Below are positions 1-5,541 of a stretch of DNA of 14,838 nt, piece after piece; the first letter of the stretch is position 1, and every line of letters begins with the position of its first letter. The notes beneath the pieces are model-generated. The model was not told where the DNA came from and made no database searches. It worked only from the letters and a program-made list of their open reading frames with translations. This DNA comes from an uncultured Treponema sp. GTDB lineage: Bacteria; Spirochaetota; Spirochaetia; Treponematales; Treponemataceae. A program made the position numbers and the translations under genes. Where the stretch lies: contig CAMVJE010000034.1 of assembly GCA_947167745.1 (NCBI GenBank), positions 1-14,838 on the forward strand. Direction: 5' to 3'.

Positions 1-104
1 AAATCGTTGATTATTCAAACTACACTCCTACTGAGGAAGATGTCAAAAAAGACGATGTAGATGAAGATGACGACGACGAAATCGACGAATCAAAAATCAA
101 ATAA
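1..104 (+). CDS. rpsB: Ribosomal protein S2, C-terminal end only (partial)
   Basis: The window opens inside a gene. Reading from base 3 gives 33 codons ending in TAA at 102-104, with a tail that starts IVDYSNYTPTEEDVKK and continues into a run of Asp and Glu residues. The S2 core is outside the window, so the call rests mainly on position: rpsB lies directly before tsf in most bacteria, and the tsf ribosome binding site begins on the base after this stop. The VDYSNYTPT-like segment with an acidic end fits treponemal S2 as I remember it. S2 is a small-subunit protein that binds S1 and helps load mRNA. The acidic extension has about 12 Asp/Glu in the last 18 residues and is likely disordered. 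Confidence 0.8.
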   Translation, partial: IVDYSNYTPTEEDVKKDDVDEDDDDEIDESKIK

Positions 105-116
105 TTGGAGTTAAAA

Positions 117-950
117 ATGGCAATTACTGCTAGCGATGTAAAAGCATTGCGCGAAAAAACAGGCGCAGGCATGATGGAGTGTAAGAAAGCACTCACAGAA
201 GCTAACGGAGACGCTGCTGAGGCAGAGAAAATCCTCAAAGAAAAGGGATTGGCTGCAGTAGCAAAACGAGCTGAGCGCGCTACTTCAGAAGGACGCATTT
301 TCATCCGCCAGAACGGAAATAAAATTGCTGTCGCTGAAGTTACATGCGAAACAGACTTCGTTGCAAAAAATGCAGACTTTATCGCCCTTGGCGAAAAAAT
401 CCTTGATCTTGTATTCTCAAAAGGATATACAAAAGTCGAGAAAGAGCTTGAGGACTTGGTTCTTGAGCTTGCTACAAAAATCCGTGAGAACATGTCTCTC
501 CGCCGCCTCGAAGTTATCGATGTTCCGGCTGGTTCTGCAAGCGCAACTTATGTTCACTCAGACTTCAAGACAGGTGCTGTTGTAGTTGTTGAAGGCTCAG
601 ATGCAGAATCTGTAAAAGTTTTTGCAAAAGACTGCTGCTTGCACTTGGCTGCATTCACACCTGCTTACACAACAAAAGAAGAAGTTCCTCAGAGCTACAT
701 CGATGAGCAGAAAGAAATCTTCCAGGCTCAGATGGCTCAGGACGAAAAAATGGCTTCAAAACCAGAGAATGTTAAAGCTGGTATTCTTCAGGGCAAAATC
801 AACAAGCATCTTGCTGAAATCTGCTTTGTTGACCAGATGTTCGTAAAAGACGACAAGGTTTCTGTTGCTAAGAAACTTGAACAGGTTTCAAAAGAAGCAG
901 GAGCTAAACTTTCATTCAAAAAAGTCGCTCTTTACATTCTCGGAAAATAA
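117..950 (+). CDS. tsf: Elongation factor Ts
   Basis: This is the nucleotide exchange factor that releases GDP from EF-Tu in the cytoplasm. The protein has 277 residues, a normal length. The N-terminal UBA-like domain (about 1-55) carries the conserved LREKTGAGMMECKKAL stretch at 11-26, and the EF-Tu-contacting TDFVAKN motif is at 79-85. The start is ATG at 117, preceded by GGAG at 107-110 with six bases between. A TTG at 105 is in frame but would contain the ribosome binding site itself and add four residues not typical of the family. It follows rpsB by 12 bases, so both are probably one transcript, ending at the terminator at 965-1000. C-ending Ile and Asn codons are common, as expected for a strongly expressed gene. 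Confidence 0.98.
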   Translation: MAITASDVKALREKTGAGMMECKKALTEANGDAAEAEKILKEKGLAAVAKRAERATSEGRIFIRQNGNKIAVAEVTCETDFVAKNADFIALGEKILDLVFSKGYTKVEKELEDLVLELATKIRENMSLRRLEVIDVPAGSASATYVHSDFKTGAVVVVEGSDAESVKVFAKDCCLHLAAFTPAYTTKEEVPQSYIDEQKEIFQAQMAQDEKMASKPENVKAGILQGKINKHLAEICFVDQMFVKDDKVSVAKKLEQVSKEAGAKLSFKKVALYILGK

Positions 951-964
951 AATTTCCGGAAAAC

Positions 965-1000
965 AAAAGCGGTTTGGCTAAAACCAGCCGCTTTTTTTCT
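965..1000 (+). terminator. Rho-independent terminator after tsf
   Basis: AAAAGCGG (965-972) pairs with CCGCTTTT (988-995) around a 15-base loop that can itself form a short TGG/CCA stem, and seven T residues run from 992 to 998. A second, A/T-richer stem, CGGAAA (941-946) with TTTCCG (953-958), overlaps the tsf stop codon just upstream. The pair would end the rpsB-tsf transcript, implying that frr depends on read-through or on a promoter not clearly visible to me in the 127 bases that follow. Confidence 0.88.
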
Positions 1001-1013
1001 TGAATAAATATTA

Positions 1014-1109
1014 ATGCGCACCGCTATGGAGCGGCACCGAAGGTGTTGCCTTTTGGCAATGAGCGTATAGCGAACTGCGGAACAGCGGCAGTTAAAATAA
1101 ATGGCGCAT
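1014..1109. repeat. Compact multi-hairpin intergenic element, closed by a 6-bp inverted repeat
   Basis: This 96-base block fills most of the gap between the tsf terminator and frr. ATGCGC (1014-1019) and GCGCAT (1104-1109) form perfect ends. Between them lie CCGCT/AGCGG (1021-1025, 1030-1034), CACC/GGTG (1035-1038, 1042-1045), TTGCC/GGCAA (1046-1050, 1055-1059) and AACTGC/GCAGTT (1073-1078, 1088-1093), all perfect. An alternative helix CGCTAT/ATAGCG (1022-1027, 1067-1072) would replace the first hairpin and give a three-way-junction fold. Its G+C is higher than the AT-rich flanks. It may be a dispersed palindromic repeat or a structured leader of frr, whose ribosome binding site begins seven bases later. 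One copy is visible in the window, so calling it a repeat is inference. Confidence 0.6.
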
Positions 1110-1127
1110 AAAAACGGAGGAATTAGT

Positions 1128-1670
1128 ATGGCATTTGACGCAAAATCTAAGATGGATAAAACGATTGAGGGGCTCAAAAATGAGATGAATACAATTCGAA
1201 CTGGCCGAGCATCTGCCTCACTTTTTGACAAAGTTCGTGTTGATTATTATGGAAATAAGTCTCCTCTCAATCAGGTTGCACAGATTTCTATTCCTGAGGC
1301 ACGCACAGTAGTTATTTCTCCGTTTGACAAATCTTTGATTACAGAGATTGAAAAAGCAATTCTTCTTGCTGATTTGGGTTTGAACCCTTCAAATGATGGA
1401 AAAGTGATTCGAATCGCTATCCCTGCCCTCACCGCAGACCGACGCAAGGAATTGGCAAAACAGGCTAAATCGGTAGGTGAAAATTACAAAACAACAATCC
1501 GAAATATTCGCCGTGATGGAAACGACGACCTTAAAAAGCAGCAGAAAGCTGGTGAGATTACCGAAGATCAGCTCAAAAAAGAGACTGATGACCTTCAAAA
1601 ACTCACTGATAAATATATTGCAGACATTCAGGCTGTCTGTGACGCCAAAGAAAAGGAAATCATGGCTTAA
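1128..1670 (+). CDS. frr: Ribosome recycling factor
   Basis: RRF works with EF-G in the cytoplasm to split the post-termination ribosome. The 180-residue product is close to the usual 185. The family hallmark is the segment around EMNTIRTGRASASLFD at about 20-35, followed by VDYYG at 39-43 and a region rich in basic residues with VRIAIPALTADRR-like sequence (here VIRIAIPALTADRR) in the middle. Domain I is the long helical bundle formed by both termini. The chosen start is ATG at 1128, with a strong GGAGG at 1116-1120. An in-frame ATG at 1101 has no ribosome binding site and lies inside the hairpin element's right arm. It is first in the run frr-uppS-cdsA-dxr, with uppS starting three bases after its stop. 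Confidence 0.98.
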   Translation: MAFDAKSKMDKTIEGLKNEMNTIRTGRASASLFDKVRVDYYGNKSPLNQVAQISIPEARTVVISPFDKSLITEIEKAILLADLGLNPSNDGKVIRIAIPALTADRRKELAKQAKSVGENYKTTIRNIRRDGNDDLKKQQKAGEITEDQLKKETDDLQKLTDKYIADIQAVCDAKEKEIMA

Positions 1671-1673
1671 TTC

Positions 1674-2393
1674 ATGAATTATGAAGAAATAATTGCCCGT
1701 GGCCTTCCGGAACATATTGCAATCATTATGGATGGTAACGGTCGCTGGGCAAAAAAACGAGGCTTGCCGCGGACTGCTGGTCACAAGGAAGGTTTGTCAA
1801 GCGCAAAAAAAATTGTGGCTGCTGCGGCAAAACTCGGAATTAAATATGTCACTCTCTACACTTTCTCAACCGAAAATTGGAAGCGCGCTCAGGAAGAAGT
1901 CGGTTATTTGATGTCCCTTATTAAAGGTCACTTGCGCGCCGAATTTGAATTTTACAAAAAAAATGGAATCAAAGTCGATCATATTGGTGATTTGAGCGGT
2001 TTACCTGCCGATGTTCAGACAGAAATTCTTAACGCAAAAAAAGATACAGAGCATTTTACTGGTACTACCTGCGTACTTGCAATTAATTATGGTAGCCGGG
2101 ATGAAATTGTTCGGGGAATCAAAAAAATTGTCGAAAACGGCGTAACTGCCGAAAATATAAATGAAGAGGTGGTTTCAAAATCACTAGATATTCCTTCACT
2201 TCCCCCTGTGGATCTTATGATTCGAACGGGTGGCGAAGAGCGTCTGAGTAATTTCTTGCTCTGGCAATGTGCTTATGCAGAATTTATCTTTACAGATACG
2301 CTCTGGCCGGATTATAATGAAAATGAGTTCTTTGCTGATATTGAAAAATTCCAGCAGAGAAACAGACGGTTCGGTGCAGTTCCGAATTCGTAA
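1674..2393 (+). CDS. uppS: Undecaprenyl diphosphate synthase (cis-prenyltransferase)
   Basis: This enzyme condenses farnesyl diphosphate with isopentenyl diphosphates in cis to make undecaprenyl diphosphate, the lipid carrier for peptidoglycan and surface glycans. The 239 residues carry HIAIIMDGNGRWAKKRG at 14-30 with the catalytic Asp20, FSTENW at 64-69, NYGSRDEI at 138-145 and the signature RTGGEERLSNFLLWQ at 184-198. Length and motif order are standard. It follows frr with a three-base gap and shares one base with the first possible cdsA start, so it is surely co-transcribed with both. The Dxr enzyme two genes downstream supplies its isoprenoid precursors. Confidence 0.98.
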   Translation: MNYEEIIARGLPEHIAIIMDGNGRWAKKRGLPRTAGHKEGLSSAKKIVAAAAKLGIKYVTLYTFSTENWKRAQEEVGYLMSLIKGHLRAEFEFYKKNGIKVDHIGDLSGLPADVQTEILNAKKDTEHFTGTTCVLAINYGSRDEIVRGIKKIVENGVTAENINEEVVSKSLDIPSLPPVDLMIRTGGEERLSNFLLWQCAYAEFIFTDTLWPDYNENEFFADIEKFQQRNRRFGAVPNS

Positions 2394-2394
2394 T

Positions 2395-2401
2395 GGTGGA
2401 G
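2395..2401 (+). promoter_or_regulatory. Ribosome binding site that decides the cdsA start
   Basis: GGTGGAG lies three bases before ATG at 2405. The alternative in-frame ATG at 2393 overlaps the uppS stop codon (TAATG) but has no purine-rich sequence before it, so 2405 is the better start. Weak re-initiation at 2393 cannot be excluded. Confidence 0.6.
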
Positions 2402-2404
2402 ATT

Positions 2405-3238
2405 ATGAATAAAGTTGTGCAAAGGCTGCTCGTCTTTTTTATTGGACTGCCTTTAGTTATTTGTCTTGTTTGGTTTAATCAGTTTCATCATATTGCACTT
2501 CATGTGCTGATTTTTCTTGCTTCACTCTTTGGGGCTGCTGAACTTTACCATCTCATTTCAAATAAATTTTCGCTTCAGAATCGCCCGCTTGTAATAGTTT
2601 CTTCGGTTATTCTTGTCTTTCTTTCTGCTGTTTGTGCTTTCTTTGAATTTGATGTTTCTTTTGTAAATTATGCTTTTGTTTTTGTCATTCTTATATGCAT
2701 GGCTTTTGAGGTCTTAACCGCAGAATCTTTTGAGAATTCAGTTTCTCATTTACTTACATCCACTTTTATAATTTTTTATACCGGATATTTGCCGAGTTTT
2801 GTATCCCGTATGACGATTCATCCGCATTCCCGGGAATTTATTGCCTTCTTCTTTCTCATGGTCTGCATGTGTGACTCTATAGCCTGGCTGTTTGGGAATC
2901 TTTTTGGTAAGAACAATAAAGGTTTTATTAAAGCAAGTCCTAACAAGTCTATCGCTGGTTTTATCGGCGGTTTTGCCGGTACCCTTTTGACAGGCTTTAT
3001 TGCATGGAAGTTTTTCCATAATGTTTTCACCGGTTCACTCTGCAAAGTTCTTGTTTTTAGTTTTTTTGTTGCTTTTGTTTCAATCATCGGGGATTTGGCT
3101 GAATCAGTAATAAAACGCTCAGTTGAAATTAAAGATTCTGGTACTATAATTCCTGGTCGCGGTGGAGTTCTTGATTCTATTGACAGTATTGTTTTTGTCG
3201 CTCCTGTTTACTATTTTGGAATCAATTTCTTGTTCTAG
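2405..3238 (+). CDS. cdsA: Phosphatidate cytidylyltransferase (CDP-diglyceride synthase)
   Basis: CdsA makes CDP-diacylglycerol from phosphatidate and CTP in the inner membrane, the branch point for phospholipids. The 277 residues form about eight hydrophobic segments, the first at about 7-24. Near the C terminus is the family signature from Ser234 to Asp260 (SVIKRSVEIKDSGTIIPGRG, then GVLDSID). It keeps the KR and KD pairs and both final Asp residues, but reads GRGG and LDS where the common form is GHGG and LDR. An upstream CDSIAWLFGNLFGKN stretch at 156-170 matches the conserved metal/CTP region. The gene sits between uppS and dxr (three-base gap), in an operon-like run, and is AT-rich as expected for a membrane protein. 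Confidence 0.96.
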   Translation: MNKVVQRLLVFFIGLPLVICLVWFNQFHHIALHVLIFLASLFGAAELYHLISNKFSLQNRPLVIVSSVILVFLSAVCAFFEFDVSFVNYAFVFVILICMAFEVLTAESFENSVSHLLTSTFIIFYTGYLPSFVSRMTIHPHSREFIAFFFLMVCMCDSIAWLFGNLFGKNNKGFIKASPNKSIAGFIGGFAGTLLTGFIAWKFFHNVFTGSLCKVLVFSFFVAFVSIIGDLAESVIKRSVEIKDSGTIIPGRGGVLDSIDSIVFVAPVYYFGINFLF

Positions 3239-3241
3239 GCT

Positions 3242-4342
3242 ATGAAAAAAATTCTTGTTCTCGGCGCTACCGGTTCAATCGGTGGCAGTACCCTTGATAT
3301 TCTGCGTAATCAACGCGATCGTTTTGTCTGTTGCGGTTTAACGGCAAATTCAAAAAAGGCTGAGCTTGAAGCCCTTTCTAAAGAATTCTCCTGCCCTTCT
3401 TCACTTACGAAAACTGATGGAATCGACGGAATCAAGCGGCTTCTTGACGAGACAAAGCCTGACATCGTTGTAAACGGAATCGCAGGGAGCGCGGGTCTTC
3501 TTCCCAGCATGACGGTTCTTGAGGCAGGACTTGATTTAGCCCTGGCCAACAAAGAGACTGTGGTTATGGCAGGCCCCCTGATGTTTGAGGCGGCAAAAAA
3601 AAGCGGCTCCCGGATTCTTCCCGTGGACTCTGAGCATTCGGCGATTTTTACCCTTATCCACCAGTGCAAAAAAGAAAATATTGATAAAATCATAATTACG
3701 GCGAGCGGCGGCCCCTTCCGTACTTTCCCCAGGGAAAAACTCGCTTCGGTCACAGTCGCTGACGCCCTCAAGCATCCTACATGGGATATGGGCGTAAAAA
3801 TTACGATTGATTCGGCCACTCTCGGCAACAAGGGACTTGAAGTGATTGAGGCTGTCCGTCTTTTTGATGTAAAAGCCAGCCAGGTTCAGGTCGTAGTTCA
3901 TCCACAAAGCGTGATTCACTCCCTGGTGCGCACAAAGGACGGAATCGTGTACGGACAGTTTTCTGAGCCAGACATGAAGCATCCTATTTTGCAGGCTTTG
4001 GACTGGCCGGAAGTAAAAAGCGATTTTATGAAGCCATTTGACTTAACCGACACCGCCGACGGAAAACGCACCCTCACTTTTGAAAAGCCCCGTATGGATG
4101 ATTTTCCCATGCTGGCCCTTGCCTTTGAGTCTGCTGAAAAAGGCGGCTCTTATCCCATTGTTTTCAATGCGACAAATGAAATTGCGGTTCAGGCCTTTAT
4201 CGACGGCAAAATCGGCTTCTTGCAAATCGGCGAAATGGTGGCAAATGTTCTCCACGGCTCGGACTGGAGTAAAATCCCGCGGGATTTAAGCGATGTCTTT
4301 GAGGCAGACAGGCTGGCTCGGGAAATGGCAAAGAAGTTTTGA
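3242..4342 (+). CDS. dxr: 1-deoxy-D-xylulose 5-phosphate reductoisomerase
   Basis: Dxr converts DXP to 2-C-methyl-D-erythritol 4-phosphate with NADPH, the committed step of the MEP isoprenoid pathway and the target of fosmidomycin. The 366 residues begin with the NADPH loop GATGSIG at 8-14. LANKETVVMAG is at 101-111, the metal ligands are Asp129 and Glu131 in PVDSEHSA plus Glu200 in NKGLE, TASGGPFR is at 153-160, and the active-site His178 is in KHPTWDMG. It is somewhat shorter than the E. coli enzyme (398), but no catalytic residue is missing. Base composition is distinctive: about 50% G+C by hand count over 3481-4320, against roughly 35% in the following genes. The stop codon TGA shares its last two bases with the repeat starting at 4341. 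Confidence 0.98.
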   Translation: MKKILVLGATGSIGGSTLDILRNQRDRFVCCGLTANSKKAELEALSKEFSCPSSLTKTDGIDGIKRLLDETKPDIVVNGIAGSAGLLPSMTVLEAGLDLALANKETVVMAGPLMFEAAKKSGSRILPVDSEHSAIFTLIHQCKKENIDKIIITASGGPFRTFPREKLASVTVADALKHPTWDMGVKITIDSATLGNKGLEVIEAVRLFDVKASQVQVVVHPQSVIHSLVRTKDGIVYGQFSEPDMKHPILQALDWPEVKSDFMKPFDLTDTADGKRTLTFEKPRMDDFPMLALAFESAEKGGSYPIVFNATNEIAVQAFIDGKIGFLQIGEMVANVLHGSDWSKIPRDLSDVFEADRLAREMAKKF

Positions 4343-4404
4343 CGCAGATGAAGGCCGATGAACGCGGATTTTTTTATCTGCGTCTATCCGCGTGTATCAG
4401 CGTC
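4341..4404. repeat. Intergenic repeat with interleaved inverted arms (GACGCAGAT / CGCGGAT type)
   Basis: Arm A, GACGCAGAT (4341-4349), pairs perfectly with ATCTGCGTC (4376-4384). Arm B, CGCGGAT (4363-4369), pairs perfectly with ATCCGCG (4386-4392). The order is A-B-A'-B', so the arms interleave as in a pseudoknot rather than nest. A third, imperfect copy of A' reads ATCAGCGTC at 4396-4404. The block almost fills the 74-base gap between dxr and rseP and supplies two bases of the dxr stop. From memory, similar strings built on ATCTGCG and ATCCGCG units recur between genes in many unrelated bacteria and some archaea. I cannot confirm copy number here. Confidence 0.7.
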
Positions 4405-4416
4405 TAATTAAATCTT

Positions 4417-5541
4417 ATGACAATCATTATCGGAATTATTTTTCTTGGTTTTCTCGTTTTTATTCATGAGCTGGGGCATTTTACGGCTTCCCGTCTCTCC
4501 GGGGTAAAAGTTGAGGCTTTTTCAATCGGCATGGGGCCGGTTCTCCTTCATAAAGAATGGCATGGCACTGACTGGCGTATTTCCCTTCTCCCCTTCGGCG
4601 GTTACTGTGCCATGAAGGGTGAGCAGGATTTTGAAGAATTTTACAATGAAAATACTGCCGTGGAGCGGGATTCATTCTACGGGGTGAAGGCAATTTTACG
4701 CGCTTTTATCGGTTTTGCCGGGCCTTTTTTTAATTTTCTTTTTTCAGTTTTTGCCTTTTTTGTGATTGCGATTACAGGATATACGGAAATTTACCTCGGA
4801 AATACTGTAAGACTCGCAACTGAAGAGTATCCGGAACTTCATTCTCCTGCAAAAGATGCAGGAATATTGAGCGGAGATAAAATAATCCGGATAAATCAAT
4901 GCGAAATTAATATTTTTGACGATTTGGTTGAAGAAGTTTCTGCTCATGCGGACGAAGATATTCAGGTAATTGTTGACAGAAATGGAACAGAACTGGAGTT
5001 TACTGTTCATACTGATATGGATGAAAAATCAGGTGCTGGAAAAATCGGTATTATGAGTGTTTCGGATGAAGATACATTAGTCAGAAAAGAAGCAAAAAAA
5101 TATTCGTTTTTTCCGGCTCTTGCTCGTGGTTTTTTTGAGACTTTTAAGGTAATAAAGCTTTCATTTAAGGGAATTGCAATGCTTTTTAAGGGGGAAGTAA
5201 AGGCTTCTGAATCAGTTCGCGGTCCGGCCGGAATAACTTCAATGCTCGGAAACGTTGCAAAATCAGGCTTTCATGAGAGTTTCAGAAACGGAATTGTATC
5301 TGTTTTGAATTTCATGGCTTTAATAAGTGTATCGCTTTTTATCATGAATCTTCTTCCGATTCCGATTCTTGACGGATTCCTTGTGCTTACATCTCTTATT
5401 GAGGCGATTTTTGGTCTTAAGGTTTCCCCAAAAGTGAGAAATGTTGTACAATATGCAGGAATTGCCCTTATAGCTGGTCTTTTTATGCTGGCTCTTAGCG
5501 GGGATTTTCATTATTTTTCGGAGCTGTTAAATGCAAAATAA
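4417..5541 (+). CDS. rseP: RseP-type site-2 zinc metalloprotease
   Basis: This is an intramembrane protease of the S2P family that cleaves transmembrane segments, classically anti-sigma factors and leftover signal peptides. The 374 residues show an N-terminal membrane segment with the zinc motif HELGH at 17-21, GGYCAMKG at 61-68, a second membrane segment at about 97-120, a single PDZ domain at about 130-205 (AGILSGDKIIRI), and the second active-site motif NLLPIPILDG at 311-320 with ligand Asp319. E. coli RseP has two PDZ domains and about 450 residues; one domain is common elsewhere. The glycine normally following LDG is Phe here. No ribosome binding site is visible before ATG 4417, which follows the repeat at 4341-4404. 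Base composition falls sharply near 4740. It overlaps the next gene by 11 bases. Confidence 0.95.
   Translation: MTIIIGIIFLGFLVFIHELGHFTASRLSGVKVEAFSIGMGPVLLHKEWHGTDWRISLLPFGGYCAMKGEQDFEEFYNENTAVERDSFYGVKAILRAFIGFAGPFFNFLFSVFAFFVIAITGYTEIYLGNTVRLATEEYPELHSPAKDAGILSGDKIIRINQCEINIFDDLVEEVSAHADEDIQVIVDRNGTELEFTVHTDMDEKSGAGKIGIMSVSDEDTLVRKEAKKYSFFPALARGFFETFKVIKLSFKGIAMLFKGEVKASESVRGPAGITSMLGNVAKSGFHESFRNGIVSVLNFMALISVSLFIMNLLPIPILDGFLVLTSLIEAIFGLKVSPKVRNVVQYAGIALIAGLFMLALSGDFHYFSELLNAK

Noticed and set aside
105..116. TTG at 105 as the tsf start
   Set aside because: It would place the GGAG ribosome binding site inside the coding region and add four residues before the conserved MAITASDVK start.
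20..493. A 157-codon minus-strand frame opposite rpsB/tsf, rich in serine
   Set aside because: The Ser/Phe-rich composition is the complement of the Lys/Glu/Asp codons of the real genes; no independent signal supports it.
1026..1070. A 14-codon frame (starts MERHRR) inside the hairpin element
   Set aside because: No ribosome binding site is seen and the sequence is fully accounted for by palindromic arms.
3310..3831. A 173-codon open frame on the minus strand opposite dxr
   Set aside because: It lies wholly inside an unmistakable dxr gene, has no recognisable domain or ribosome binding site, and is explained by the higher GC of dxr.
4341..4404. CRISPR-like array between dxr and rseP
   Set aside because: Units are 7-9 bases, alternate in orientation and have no unique spacers of regular length; no cas gene is present.
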